From: Ignavibacteriales bacterium UBA1304
Lineage (GTDB): Bacteria > Bacteroidota > Ignavibacteria > Ignavibacteriales > Ignavibacteriaceae
Length of the DNA stretch: 64,000 bases
Direction of reading: 5' to 3'
NCBI GenBank assembly: GCA_002307295.1
Contig: DBTY01000046.1
Location: 1-64,000 of the forward strand
A program made the position numbers and the translations under genes. Positions 15,093-24,667 of this stretch are shown here, one piece after another; within the stretch, counting starts at the first letter, position 1, and every line of letters begins with the position of its first letter. Under the pieces are notes generated by a model. It was not told where the DNA came from and made no database searches. It worked only from the letters and a program-made list of their open reading frames with translations.

Positions 15093-15938
15093 TTACTCGG
15101 CCGTCGAATAAATTTGTATTTCGTTTGTTGTAAGTATGTACAATACAGAATTAAACATTGTGAACGAAACTATTTTGGAAAAATCATATCTCTCCGGAAA
15201 GTGAATCAGGAGATTTTTAGTAACTCCGGTAATTAAATCGCCTAGAATCAAATCTTTTCCGTAAAAAAGCAGAATGTTATCTCCAAAGGTATTAAAATTA
15301 CTTATCTCAAAACCCATTTCCATTTTTTTTACGCCGTTGCCAAAATTATCATAAGCGTAAATAGCATTGCCATTTAGCACATAAACCCGGTTGTCTTTTG
15401 CGACGCCTATTTTACGCGGATCTGTGATTGTATATTTAGAGTCTTCAAAGCCGCCAAATTTTAAATAAAAATTTCCTGCAAGATCATACTTTACTACTCT
15501 TTTATTTTCCTGATCTAGCACATACAAATCGCCCAGATTTGAAACTACGCAGCCTAACGGGTAGCCAAAACGGGCGTCGGGATTTTTGGAATCGCGCTTA
15601 TATAACTGCGAAATATAATTTAAATCCTTGTCAAACTGCTGAATTCGGTGGTTGTTCTTATCGGTAACAAAAACATTCAGCGCATTTGAAAATATATCTA
15701 CAGGTCCGTCAAACGAGCCATTTTGCCAGCCGTATCCGCCTATTGAAGTTAAAACAGTTCCAAGCGTATCAAGTTTGTAGACCATGTTCGTAGCTTTATC
15801 TGAAACATATACAAAACCGACCGCATTTATTGAAAGCGAAGCTGCGTCGGTAAACTGACCAATACTTTTTTTGTATTCGTACGTTTGTCCAAATATCGCT
15901 CCGTAAATGATAATTACTAACAACAAAATCTTTTTCAT
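15093..15938 (-). CDS. Secreted NHL-type beta-propeller protein
   Basis: 281 aa with a signal peptide (MKKILLLVIIIYGAIFG). Repeats of about 45 residues follow the NHL pattern: VYVSDKATNMVYKLDTLG, VFVTDKNNHRIQQFDKDLNY, LYVLDQENKRVVKYDLAGNF, VYVLNGNAIYAYDNFGN. This makes a six-bladed propeller likely, acting as a binding module in the periplasm or outside. No catalytic motif. It lies 1 base after the ABC permease stop and 6 bases before DUF2085. Confidence 0.82.
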   Translation of the reverse strand: MKKILLLVIIIYGAIFGQTYEYKKSIGQFTDAASLSINAVGFVYVSDKATNMVYKLDTLGTVLTSIGGYGWQNGSFDGPVDIFSNALNVFVTDKNNHRIQQFDKDLNYISQLYKRDSKNPDARFGYPLGCVVSNLGDLYVLDQENKRVVKYDLAGNFYLKFGGFEDSKYTITDPRKIGVAKDNRVYVLNGNAIYAYDNFGNGVKKMEMGFEISNFNTFGDNILLFYGKDLILGDLITGVTKNLLIHFPERYDFSKIVSFTMFNSVLYILTTNEIQIYSTAE

Positions 15939-15939
15939 A

Positions 15940-17199
15940 TCAACGCCTTTTTATCAGTTTTACAATTTCTTTTAAATTAGACATTTTTCCATAAGACAAG
16001 ATTCCAATTTCAAAAATCTTTGACGAAAATACAACAGCCGCCGCCGTGGAAATTATCAGAATTAAAAATGTTAAAAATATTTCTGATACGGGAACATGCG
16101 AAGCGTTTAACCTAATCAGCATAATTGTTGGAGTAGTAAATGGAATATAAGATAAAACTTTGACTAAAACAGTATCCGGGTTTTCTATTACAGGCGCAAT
16201 AAAAACTACAGGAACTATAAGCAGAATGCTTAAATAACTATTTACCATTTGCGCTTCCTGTTCGGTAGAAACAACTGAGCCTACGCCTACAAATAGAGCC
16301 GAGTAAAAGAAAAATCCCAGCACAAAATAAACAAGCATCGGCAGTATGTTGTTAAACGCTTCTGGCGGAATTATGTTGTTGCCCAATAGCCCAAGGCTGA
16401 TAATTGCCCAAACCAAAACCTGTAACAAACCAAGCAGGCAGAGCCCTAATACTTTGCCTCCAAGCAGCTCTTTTGCCGTGCAGCTTGAAACCAATATCTC
16501 TATCAATCTGTTGGATTTTTCCTCCAAAAGGCTTCTGATAAGCATTCCTCCTGAAGAAAGAATAGTCATCATCAATACCATTATAAACATGAAGGATGAA
16601 AAAAACGTAACTAAAAAATCGTTCTTTGCTTCTTTGCCGCTCTTATCTATTTTAACCGGATTCATCGTCACATTAGCGGACGTAATACGGATTAGCGAAG
16701 TATCGGCGTTTCTTTTCCTGAATTCGCTTTCAATACGAACCTGATTAAGCGTTCTTTCAAAACGGCTTAAGTCCTTAAAAGCTGAAGAACCGGGACTTCT
16801 GTATTCAAACTTAAACGCATCGTTTGAAGAAGTAATAAAAATATATCCGTCAATATCGTTTTTTAGCGTTAACGAGTCGGCAGTTTTTTTTAACGCGTTA
16901 ATTGAGCTTGCTTTATTATATAGGTTTCTTACAATATATGCGGGTTGATTATTTTTTAATGTAAATGCGGAAATTTTTTTGTAAGCCGGTAAAAAATATT
17001 TTCCTGACGCGTCCAGGATCCCGATAGGTTTTGTTCCGCCTTCTTCCTGGTGAGATAAAAGCAGCGTAGGGCCAAACGCAAAAAGCATAACAATTAGCGG
17101 GCTTATAATTAAGGATAATATAAAAGCTTTGGTTTTTACTTTTTCTAAAAACTCCCACTTTGCAACTATGAATATTTTATTTAGCTCGTTAATTGTCAA
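15940..17199 (-). CDS. ABC-2 type transporter permease (NatB-like)
   Basis: 419 aa. One N-terminal membrane helix (FILSLIISPLIVMLFAFGPT), a large extracytoplasmic domain of about 150 residues, then five or six helices in the C-terminal half with the motif LLEEKSNRLIEILVSSCTAKELLGGK that marks the NatB/YhaP-type ABC-2 permeases. It pairs with the ATPase encoded just upstream, whose 3' end it overlaps by 11 bases. The start is TTG with AAGGA only two bases before it. Members export sodium or other substrates; the substrate here is unknown. Confidence 0.88.
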   Translation of the reverse strand: MTINELNKIFIVAKWEFLEKVKTKAFILSLIISPLIVMLFAFGPTLLLSHQEEGGTKPIGILDASGKYFLPAYKKISAFTLKNNQPAYIVRNLYNKASSINALKKTADSLTLKNDIDGYIFITSSNDAFKFEYRSPGSSAFKDLSRFERTLNQVRIESEFRKRNADTSLIRITSANVTMNPVKIDKSGKEAKNDFLVTFFSSFMFIMVLMMTILSSGGMLIRSLLEEKSNRLIEILVSSCTAKELLGGKVLGLCLLGLLQVLVWAIISLGLLGNNIIPPEAFNNILPMLVYFVLGFFFYSALFVGVGSVVSTEQEAQMVNSYLSILLIVPVVFIAPVIENPDTVLVKVLSYIPFTTPTIMLIRLNASHVPVSEIFLTFLILIISTAAAVVFSSKIFEIGILSYGKMSNLKEIVKLIKRR

Positions 17200-18088
17200 A
17201 ATCCTTTTTTATTTCATCAATAAAAATTTTATTCAGCGAAGGCTCAATTATAGAAAAACCTTTTAAGCTAATTTGGTTTATTATGGTTTTCAAAAACTGT
17301 TCCGGCGCAATGTTATTTTCAAGCTGAACTTCGGCGTAATTATTAAAAACGTCCGCCTGAACAACTCCCGGCAGAGCTGAAATTTTATCGGAAGCGTTTT
17401 CATATTCAATTCTGACGGTGTTGCTTGCATATTTCTTTTTAATCTCGGCAATTGAACCGCTTAATACTTCTTTGCCTTTGTTTATCAAAAAAATCTGTTT
17501 GCAAAGTTTTTCAGCAGTATCCATCTGGTGAGTGGATAAGATGATTATTTTTCCTTGCTGAGCTAAAGAAACAATAATGTTTTTTATAAGCTGCTGGTTA
17601 ACCGGATCGAATCCCGTAAAAGGTTCGTCAAGAATTAAAACTTCCGGATTATGCAGCGTCGCAATAATAAACTGAATTTTCTGCTGGTTTCCTTTTGAAA
17701 GCTCGCCCGATTTTCTCTCTTTCAAATCTTCAATTTCAAGTTTTTTAAGCCATAGCTGGGCGTTTGAGATAGCCTCTATTTTGCTTAACCCTTTAAGCTG
17801 ACCAAAATAGACTATTATGTCAATCACTTTGCTTTTTTTATAAAGGCCTCTTTCTTCCGGCAGATAGCCAGTGAGTTTGTCAAAAGCATGATTAATTATT
17901 TCGCCATTATAAGTAATTGTACCTGAGGAAGGTTTTATAATATTAAGAATCATCCTGATAGTCGTAGTTTTCCCCGCGCCGTTTGGACCCAAAAGCCCGA
18001 AGATCTTCCCCGGCTCGACGGAAAAAGAAATTTCGTCTACGGCGGTAAGATTTTTATATTCTTTCCTTAATCCTTCCAGAACAAGCAT
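17189..18088 (-). CDS. ABC transporter ATP-binding protein (NatA-like)
   Basis: 299 aa. Walker A GLLGPNGAGKTTT, Q-loop region GYLPEERGLY, a signature LSKGNQQKIQF in place of the usual LSGGQ, Walker B VLILDEPFTGFDP and a switch His in LSTHQMD. The LSKGNQQK signature and the C-terminal DUF4162-like extension are typical of NatA/YhaQ-type exporters. It is the first gene of the minus-strand string ABC ATPase, permease, propeller, DUF2085, membrane proteins. Confidence 0.92.
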   Translation of the reverse strand: MLVLEGLRKEYKNLTAVDEISFSVEPGKIFGLLGPNGAGKTTTIRMILNIIKPSSGTITYNGEIINHAFDKLTGYLPEERGLYKKSKVIDIIVYFGQLKGLSKIEAISNAQLWLKKLEIEDLKERKSGELSKGNQQKIQFIIATLHNPEVLILDEPFTGFDPVNQQLIKNIIVSLAQQGKIIILSTHQMDTAEKLCKQIFLINKGKEVLSGSIAEIKKKYASNTVRIEYENASDKISALPGVVQADVFNNYAEVQLENNIAPEQFLKTIINQISLKGFSIIEPSLNKIFIDEIKKDFDN

Positions 18089-18339
18089 ATTATAAAATGG
18101 GAATATGACTGAAATATGTAATTAACATTTATCAAATATATTCATTTATTATTAATAATAGAAGCCCCTGGTAATTATTATATGTAGTAAAATGGGTTAA
18201 TTAATTGTTACGGAGTGATTCATAAAATAATAGCGTTGTATTTTTTTCTTAATCCCTTCTTAATTTCACCGCTTTTTAGGATATATTTTAATATATTTAA
18301 ACCTCAAAAAATATTATCTATTCCATAAAAGGAAAAAGA

Positions 18340-20355
18340 ATGCCTGCTACGACAAAAGAACTCGATTTACTATCGATCAACACGTTAAGATTTTTATCCA
18401 TAGATGCGATACAAAAGGCAAACTCCGGACATCCCGGCATGCCAATGGGCTGCGCGCCTATAGCGTATTCGCTTTATTCACACATTATGAATCATAATCC
18501 GGAAAATCCAGCCTGGCTAAACAGAGATAGATTTATTCTATCAGCCGGACATGGTTCTGCGCTGCTTTACAGCGCTCTTCATCTTTGCGGTTATGATATT
18601 TCTTTAGATCAGCTTAAGAATTTTAGACAATGGGGAAGCATTACTCCAGGTCATCCTGAATTTGGGCGTACAAAAGGAGTTGAAACTACTACCGGTCCTT
18701 TGGGACAGGGATTTGCTAACGCTGTCGGTATGGCTTTAGCTGAAGCTCATTTAGCCGAAAGATTTAATAAAAAAGATATAACCCTGTTAGACCACTTTAT
18801 ATACGGAATATGCAGCGACGGCGATCTGATGGAAGGAATTTCGCACGAGGCGGCTTCAATTGCCGGTCACCTGAAACTTGGAAAATTAATTTTCTTTTAT
18901 GACGATAACGGCATTTCGATTGACGGCAGCACTAAACTTGCTTTTTCGGAAGATATTGCAATGCGGTTCGCTTCTTATAGCTGGCATGTTCAGAACTTAG
19001 ACGACGTAAACGATATTGACAGATTATTAGAATGCGTCAAAAACGCTAAGGCTGACTATCGTCCTTCATTGATTATTACAAAATCGCACATCGGTTACGG
19101 AAGCCCTAACAAGCACGATAGCGCCGATTCTCACGGTTCTCCGCTTGGCGAAGAAGAAGTAAAACTTACTAAGAAAAATCTTGGCTGGGACGAAAATAAA
19201 ACTTTTTATGTTCCGGATGAAGTTGGAGCTTTATTTGCAAAAATAAAACCGCTTGGCATAAAAAAAGAAAACGAGTGGAATAAACTTTTTGATGAATATA
19301 AAGTTAAGTATCCAGAAGACGCGGCTTTATTTACAAAAATAATTTCCGGCGATTTGGGCGAAGAGTGGAAAACAAAACTTCCAGTTTTTGAAGATGAAGG
19401 CAAAGGCGTAGCCACTCGGCAGGCTTCTTCTAAAGTATTAAATGCGATATCCGCGTATCTTCCAGCTCTGATAGGCGGTTCGGCAGATTTAAATCCTTCT
19501 ACAAATACATATTTAAAAGAGTTTAAGAGTATTTCAGCAGAATTGTATTCGGGACGGAATATTCATTATGGAATCCGCGAGCACGCAATGGGCAGCATAA
19601 TTAACGGAATGGCCTATTATGGCGGAACAATCCCTTATGGCGCGACATTCTTAGTCTTTGCCGATTATATGCGTCCGGTTTTCAGATTAGCGTCTATCTC
19701 GCATCTGAACTCAATTTTCGTTTTTACGCACGATAGCATTGGTCTTGGCGAAGACGGCCCTACTCATCAGCCGATTGAACACATAGCCTCGTTAAGAGCT
19801 ATTCCAGGGCTTGTAGTAATACGTCCCGCCGACGCTAACGAAACTTCATACGCATGGCAGGCTGCAATAGAAAATAAAAAGAATCCTACTGTGTTGGTTT
19901 TTACAAGGCAGGGAATTCCAGTATTGGATCAGAAAAAATTTCCTTCCGCAAAAAATCTATTAAAAGGCGCGTACATAATTAAAGATTCGTCCGATAAACC
20001 GGACGTAATCTTAATGGCTTCCGGTTCGGAAGTGTCAATTACGTTAGCGGCTTCAGTAGAATTGGGAAAGGAAAATATAAAAGTCAGAGTAGTAAGCTTC
20101 CCATCCTGGGAATTATTTGAAGCGCAAAGCGAAGAATATAAAAATTCAGTTTTGCCACAAGACGTAAAGGCAAGAGTTTCCATAGAAGCCGGAGTAAAGC
20201 AGGGCTGGGAAAAATATACAGGCTCTTACGGTAAATCTGTCAGTATGGAAACCTTTGGCGCATCCGCCCCGGCAAAAGTATTGATGGAAAAATTTGGATT
20301 TACAGCCGCTAATATAGCGTCTACTGCAAAGTCAGTATTATCTAATTTGAAATAA
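18340..20355 (+). CDS. tkt: Transketolase
   Basis: 671 aa, the usual length. Thiamine-diphosphate domain with SGHPGMPMGCAPIAY (residues about 30-44), CSDGDLMEGISHEAAS and the metal-binding DDNGISIDG; pyrimidine domain with IREHAMGSIINGMAYYGG and FVFTHDSIGLGEDGPTHQP; C-terminal domain after about 540. It moves two-carbon units between sugar phosphates in the pentose phosphate pathway. A GGAAAAAG Shine-Dalgarno-like run precedes the ATG. The 251-base gap before it, shared with the divergent ABC ATPase gene, is AT-rich, and I see no clear promoter match in it. Confidence 0.96.
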   Translation: MPATTKELDLLSINTLRFLSIDAIQKANSGHPGMPMGCAPIAYSLYSHIMNHNPENPAWLNRDRFILSAGHGSALLYSALHLCGYDISLDQLKNFRQWGSITPGHPEFGRTKGVETTTGPLGQGFANAVGMALAEAHLAERFNKKDITLLDHFIYGICSDGDLMEGISHEAASIAGHLKLGKLIFFYDDNGISIDGSTKLAFSEDIAMRFASYSWHVQNLDDVNDIDRLLECVKNAKADYRPSLIITKSHIGYGSPNKHDSADSHGSPLGEEEVKLTKKNLGWDENKTFYVPDEVGALFAKIKPLGIKKENEWNKLFDEYKVKYPEDAALFTKIISGDLGEEWKTKLPVFEDEGKGVATRQASSKVLNAISAYLPALIGGSADLNPSTNTYLKEFKSISAELYSGRNIHYGIREHAMGSIINGMAYYGGTIPYGATFLVFADYMRPVFRLASISHLNSIFVFTHDSIGLGEDGPTHQPIEHIASLRAIPGLVVIRPADANETSYAWQAAIENKKNPTVLVFTRQGIPVLDQKKFPSAKNLLKGAYIIKDSSDKPDVILMASGSEVSITLAASVELGKENIKVRVVSFPSWELFEAQSEEYKNSVLPQDVKARVSIEAGVKQGWEKYTGSYGKSVSMETFGASAPAKVLMEKFGFTAANIASTAKSVLSNLK

Positions 20356-20376
20356 CAGAAAAAATCCGGAGTATTT

Positions 20377-21024
20377 TTGGAATATATTCATTATTTAATA
20401 GACCTTTTTGTGCATCTTGATAAGCATCTTGCAGAAATAATTAATGCGTATCAAACATGGACGTATGTATTTTTGTTTTTTGTTATATTTGCCGAAACAG
20501 GGTTTGTAGTCACTCCATTTTTACCTGGCGATTCTCTATTGTTTGCTGCGGGTTCTTTTGCCGCTTTAACAGGTTCTCCGGTAAATGTTCACGTAGCGGC
20601 TTTGATATTGATAGCGGCTGCTTTTGCGGGAGATTCGGTTAATTACCTGATCGGCCGTTATATAGGTCCAAAAGTTTTTGAAAGCGGAAAATTTAAATTC
20701 TTTAAAAAAGAACATTTAGAAAAAACTCATAAATTTTACGAAAAGCACGGCGGCAAAACAATTATATTAGCCCGCTTTATTCCTATTATCAGAACGTTTG
20801 CTCCTTTTGTGGCCGGGATAGGGGATATGACTTATTTTAAATTTATAAGCTATAATATAATAGGCGGAGTTTTATGGATTTGTTTATTCGTATATTCCGG
20901 CTATTTTTTCGGTAATCTTCCGTTTGTTAAAAATAATTTTTCGCTTGTGGTAGTGGCAATTATTATTATTTCTACGCTGCCAATGTTTTACGAGTTTATA
21001 AAAAATAAATTAAAAAAAGAATAA
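20377..21024 (+). CDS. DedA family membrane protein
   Basis: 215 aa with five or so membrane segments. Family hallmarks: FAETGFVVTPFLPGDSLLF near the N-terminus, the re-entrant ARFIPIIRTFAPFVAGIG, and GDSVNYLIGRYIG. DedA proteins are linked to lipid-carrier recycling and membrane potential. The start is TTG, chosen because CGGAG (20367-20371) lies five bases upstream. It follows tkt by 21 bases and precedes the acyltransferase-like gene by 16, so the three are probably co-transcribed. Confidence 0.9.
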   Translation: MEYIHYLIDLFVHLDKHLAEIINAYQTWTYVFLFFVIFAETGFVVTPFLPGDSLLFAAGSFAALTGSPVNVHVAALILIAAAFAGDSVNYLIGRYIGPKVFESGKFKFFKKEHLEKTHKFYEKHGGKTIILARFIPIIRTFAPFVAGIGDMTYFKFISYNIIGGVLWICLFVYSGYFFGNLPFVKNNFSLVVVAIIIISTLPMFYEFIKNKLKKE

Positions 21025-21040
21025 TCAATCAGGATCACTA

Positions 21041-22186
21041 ATGGAAACAGAAAAATCCAACCGTCTCTTATCTCTTGATATCTTCCGCGGAATAACAATT
21101 GCCGGAATGATTTTGGTTAATAATCCGGGAAGCGATCCAGTCTACCCGGCTTTAGAACATGCAAAATGGAACGGCGTAACGCCGACTGATTTAATTTTTC
21201 CATTTTTCCTTTTTATTGTAGGCGTAGCTATTACGCTTTCGCTAACAAAAAGAAAAGAAAGGGGAGACGATCATACTCAATTAATACTACAGGTTTTTAG
21301 ACGCAGCGTTACTATATTCCTTCTGGGATTATTTCTTAACGCATTCCCGTTTTTTTCAAACAGCGCCGGATTTCAGTGGATTGATTTTTCTACTCTAAGA
21401 ATTCCAGGCGTATTGCAGCGAATTGCGATTGTTTATTTTATAGCTTCGTTTTTATTCCTTAAAACTAACTTTAAAACTCAATCTATTATTGCCGTAGCTC
21501 TGTTAATTATTTATTGGTTCGCTATGACGGTTATTCCGGTTCCTGGAGTCGGTTATCCCAACCTTGAACCTGCGACTAATTTAGGAGCCTGGTTCGATAA
21601 TATTGTATTACACGGACACTTATGGAAGTTTTCTAAAGTCTGGGATCCAGAAGGCGTTTTTAGCACTATTCCTGCAATCTCAACCGCTTTGTTTGGTATT
21701 CAGCTTGGGCATTGGGTAAGCGGCAAAGCCGAGCCAGCCGTTAAAGCTGCATGGATATTTGTTGTTGGAAATATAGCTTTAGTTCTCGGAACAATAATGG
21801 ATATCTGGTTTCCAATTAATAAAAGCTTATGGACGAGTTCATATGTCGTTTTTACGGCAGGCATGGCTCTCCAGTTTTTTGGAATATGCTATTGGTTAGT
21901 TGACGTTAAGGGCTATAAAAAATGGACGACCCCGTTTCTTGTTTATGGCAGAAACGCAATTACAGTGTTCTTTTTATCGGGCGTGTTAGGCAGAATAATG
22001 AACGTAATATTGGTTAAAAACTCTGCTAACGCAACGGTTTCTATTAAAACTTATTTGTATCAGACATGTTTTGCTCCTTACTTTTCGCAGTTAAACGCGT
22101 CGCTTGCATGGGCGTTAGTTTATATACTCTTCTGGCTTGGTCTGATGTGGATATTATATGCTAAAAAGATTTTTATAAAAGTATAA
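21041..22186 (+). CDS. Heparan-alpha-glucosaminide N-acetyltransferase-like membrane protein (DUF5009)
   Basis: 381 aa with about ten membrane segments. The N-terminal SLDIFRGITIAGMILVNNPG and the following TPTDLIFPFFLFIVGVAI are characteristic of the DUF5009/HGSNAT family, which carries an acetyl group across a membrane to an amino sugar or another acceptor. A conserved His lies in IVLHGHLWKFSKVWDPEG. The bacterial substrate is unknown; it could be an envelope glycan. Third gene after tkt and dedA, followed by repeats and a bidirectional terminator. Confidence 0.85.
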   Translation: METEKSNRLLSLDIFRGITIAGMILVNNPGSDPVYPALEHAKWNGVTPTDLIFPFFLFIVGVAITLSLTKRKERGDDHTQLILQVFRRSVTIFLLGLFLNAFPFFSNSAGFQWIDFSTLRIPGVLQRIAIVYFIASFLFLKTNFKTQSIIAVALLIIYWFAMTVIPVPGVGYPNLEPATNLGAWFDNIVLHGHLWKFSKVWDPEGVFSTIPAISTALFGIQLGHWVSGKAEPAVKAAWIFVVGNIALVLGTIMDIWFPINKSLWTSSYVVFTAGMALQFFGICYWLVDVKGYKKWTTPFLVYGRNAITVFFLSGVLGRIMNVILVKNSANATVSIKTYLYQTCFAPYFSQLNASLAWALVYILFWLGLMWILYAKKIFIKV

Positions 22187-22204
22187 ATTTCAAAAACAGA
22201 TTAT

Positions 22205-22234
22205 GTCATCCTTCGACTCCGCTCAGGATGACGG
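22205..22234. repeat. Palindromic intergenic repeat (GTC...CTTCG...GCTCAG...GAC family)
   Basis: GTCATCCTTCGACTCC continues into GCTCAGGATGAC, closing a stem GTCATCC/GGATGAC. A partial copy of its right half lies at 22351-22372 and a related copy at 29676-29703. Similar palindromes are widespread between bacterial genes; this one lies in the convergent gap after the DUF5009 gene. Confidence 0.7.
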
Positions 22235-22288
22235 CTTTATCCTGTTTCTTCAGGGCTATCACGGTCGTACTGTGACTGGGTTATTCCA

Positions 22289-22311
22289 CGGTCATGGTTT
22301 GACCATGACCG
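22289..22311. repeat. Inverted repeat
   Basis: A perfect 10-bp stem CGGTCATGGT/ACCATGACCG around a 3-base loop. No T run follows, so it is not a simple terminator. It lies between the palindromic repeat and the terminator in the convergent gap. Confidence 0.55.
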
Positions 22312-22350
22312 CCGAGATGCGACAAACAGACAGATTGCATCACATCATTT

Positions 22351-22372
22351 TCGGCTGAGTTCAGGATGACGG
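22351..22372. repeat. Partial copy of the GCTCAG-type repeat
   Basis: TCGGCTGAGTTCAGGATGAC repeats the right half of the element at 22205-22234, including CAGGATGACGG. The left arm is missing, so it looks like a decayed copy. Confidence 0.5.
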
Positions 22373-22380
22373 ATAAATTA

Positions 22381-22417
22381 AAAAAGGCTCTCGTTACAAT
22401 GTAACAAGAGCCTTTTT
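22381..22417. terminator. Bidirectional terminator between DUF5009 gene and fumC
   Basis: A stem GGCTCT(C)GTTAC / GTAAC(A)AGAGCC with a 3-base loop, flanked by five A on the left and five T on the right. It can end both the plus-strand tkt unit and the minus-strand fumC unit. Confidence 0.88.
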
Positions 22418-22442
22418 AGTATCCTTTATAAAAGCTTTATGC

Positions 22443-23834
22443 TTATTTTTTAGGTCCAATCATATCTTCAGGACGAACGTACTGGTCGAATTGTTCGGCG
22501 GTAAGCAGTCCTAATTCAATAGCTGATTCCTTAAGTGTTTTATTCTCGTGTAAAGCTTTCTTTGCAACTTTAGCCGCATTATCATAACCGATGTATGGGT
22601 TTAACGCAGTAACAAGCATTAATGAATTCTGGAGATGTTTCTTAATGTTTAATTCATTTGCTTTGATGCCTGCAATACAATGGTCTGTAAAGCTATCGCA
22701 TGAATCTGCAATCAATCTGATAGACTGAAGAACGTTAAAAATAATAACAGGTTTGTAAACGTTCAATTCAAAATTGCCGCTTGCGCCTGCAAAATTAACA
22801 GTAGTATCGTTTCCAAAAACCTGAGCGCAAACCATAGTCATAGCTTCGCACTGAGTAGGGTTAACTTTACCCGGCATAATTGAGCTGCCTGGTTCGTTTT
22901 CAGGAAGGAGCAATTCGCCAATGCCGCTTCTTGGACCTGAGCCTAACCATCTGATATCGTTTGCAATTTTCATTAACGAAGCCGCTAATGTTTTTAATAC
23001 TCCGTGAGCCTCTACAAGAGCGTCGTGAGTTCCAAGAGCTTCAAATTTATTTCTTGCGGTTATAAAAGGTTTGCCGGTAAGCTCTGCAATTTTTGCCGCG
23101 CCTTTAACTGCAAATTCAGGGTGAGTGTTTAAGCCTGTGCCTACTGCCGTTCCGCCTAAAGCTAATTCGCATAAACGTGGGAGGCAGCTATTAATTCTAT
23201 CAATGCCGTTTGACAACATTTGAACATAACCGGAAAATTCCTGTCCCAAAGTTAACGGAGTAGCGTCCATTAAGTGAGTTCTTCCAATTTTAATTACATT
23301 TTCAAACTCTTTTGACTTAACTGCCAAAGCGTCGCGGAGTTTTGTAACCTTAGGAATTAAACTTCCGTAAATTTCTTCAACTGCCGCAATGTGCATAGCG
23401 GTAGGGAAGGTATCATTTGACGATTGAGCTTTGTTTACGTCGTCATTTGGGTGAATAGGTTTTTTGCTGCCCATCACGCCGCCTGCAATTTCGATAGCGC
23501 GGTTAGATATAACTTCGTTTACATTCATGTTGGACTGTGTGCCGCTGCCTGTCTGCCAAACGACTAATGGGAAATGATCTGCTAATTTGCCTTCAATTAC
23601 TTCGTCTGCGGCTTTAACTATTAGATCAGCTTTTTCTGCCGGGAGAATTCCTAATTCTTTATTTGTTAATGCAGCTGCTTTTTTTAAGATGCCAAAAGCT
23701 CTGATTAACTCTTTCGGCATTTTTTCTCCGCCGATTTTGAAGTTCATAAATGAACGAGCCGTTTGCGCTCCGTAGTATTTGTCAGTTGGGACCTGAATTT
23801 CGCCCATACTGTCTGTTTCAATTCTAAAACTCAT
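22443..23834 (-). CDS. fumC: Fumarate hydratase class II
   Basis: 463 aa, full length. The superfamily signature GSSIMPGKVNPTQCEAM holds the catalytic Ser loop; SGTQSNMNVNEV, the nearby HPNDDVNKAQSSND and GRTHLMDATPL are further conserved blocks. It interconverts fumarate and malate in the TCA cycle without an iron-sulfur cluster. It starts 28 bases after the truA stop in the same orientation and ends at a bidirectional terminator, so it is likely the last gene of a queE-queD-truA-fumC transcript. Confidence 0.97.
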   Translation of the reverse strand: MSFRIETDSMGEIQVPTDKYYGAQTARSFMNFKIGGEKMPKELIRAFGILKKAAALTNKELGILPAEKADLIVKAADEVIEGKLADHFPLVVWQTGSGTQSNMNVNEVISNRAIEIAGGVMGSKKPIHPNDDVNKAQSSNDTFPTAMHIAAVEEIYGSLIPKVTKLRDALAVKSKEFENVIKIGRTHLMDATPLTLGQEFSGYVQMLSNGIDRINSCLPRLCELALGGTAVGTGLNTHPEFAVKGAAKIAELTGKPFITARNKFEALGTHDALVEAHGVLKTLAASLMKIANDIRWLGSGPRSGIGELLLPENEPGSSIMPGKVNPTQCEAMTMVCAQVFGNDTTVNFAGASGNFELNVYKPVIIFNVLQSIRLIADSCDSFTDHCIAGIKANELNIKKHLQNSLMLVTALNPYIGYDNAAKVAKKALHENKTLKESAIELGLLTAEQFDQYVRPEDMIGPKK

Positions 23835-23862
23835 TTTTACTCCATATATTTAAATTATTATT

Positions 23863-24648
23863 TCAAATCTGACTATGAAAGATAAGCGGTTCAAGACTAT
23901 TTTTCCACTTATCATCTTTGTATAATATCTGCTCAAGGAACAACCCGGAAGGGGGAGCAGTACACTCTGCCGGTTTTGTAGAAAAACTATTTAGGAAATA
24001 TAATAAATCTTTTTCAGTTAATCTGCCTCTGCCAATTTCAACAAGAACGCCAACTATGCGTCTGACCATTTTCCATAAAAAATGCGAGCCGCAGATTCTT
24101 ATCAAAATTCTATCGCCAGTGTCTTTAATCTCAACATTTTCAATCAATACTTTTGTCGATTTATCTTCCATATCTTTATCGGCAAAAGAAATAAAATCGT
24201 GCATTCCAATAAAAAGCTTTGAAGCTTTTTCCATTTGCGCAAAATTCAATTTATCTTTAATCCACCAGACGTAAGGTTTTGCAAAAGCGTCGCGCCGTTT
24301 TGATATCTGGTATATATAGCTCCTGTTTACGGCGTCGTGCCTGGCATGAAACTTAGGGCTTGCCTTTTCAACTTCAAGTATGTTTATATCGTAGGGCAGT
24401 TTATCGTTAAATTTCATTTTGATTATTTCGGGCGCAAGCATGGTCTTAACGTCCAAATGCGCTACCTGGCATAATGCGTGCACTCCGCTATCGGTTCTGC
24501 CAGAGCCTTGTAAATCGAGGCTGTTAGTATTAAAAATATCAAGAGCGTAATTAAACAGCGTTCCCTGAATAGTTTTACCGTTTTGTTGTTTTTGCCACCC
24601 GCTGTAGCGGGTTCCGTCGTATTCAAGGTAGATCTTAAATCTTGCCAT
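23863..24648 (-). CDS. truA: tRNA pseudouridine synthase A
   Basis: 261 aa. The catalytic Asp53 sits in GSGRTDSGVHAL; the N-terminal YDGTRYSGWQKQ and the C-terminal FLWKMVRRIVG are typical of TruA, which converts uridines 38-40 of tRNA anticodon stems to pseudouridine. It begins 19 bases after the queD stop, in a run with the queuosine-precursor genes, giving a small tRNA-modification cluster. Confidence 0.96.
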   Translation of the reverse strand: MARFKIYLEYDGTRYSGWQKQQNGKTIQGTLFNYALDIFNTNSLDLQGSGRTDSGVHALCQVAHLDVKTMLAPEIIKMKFNDKLPYDINILEVEKASPKFHARHDAVNRSYIYQISKRRDAFAKPYVWWIKDKLNFAQMEKASKLFIGMHDFISFADKDMEDKSTKVLIENVEIKDTGDRILIRICGSHFLWKMVRRIVGVLVEIGRGRLTEKDLLYFLNSFSTKPAECTAPPSGLFLEQILYKDDKWKNSLEPLIFHSQI

Positions 24649-24667
24649 TGCAGCCCGTTAATTGTTT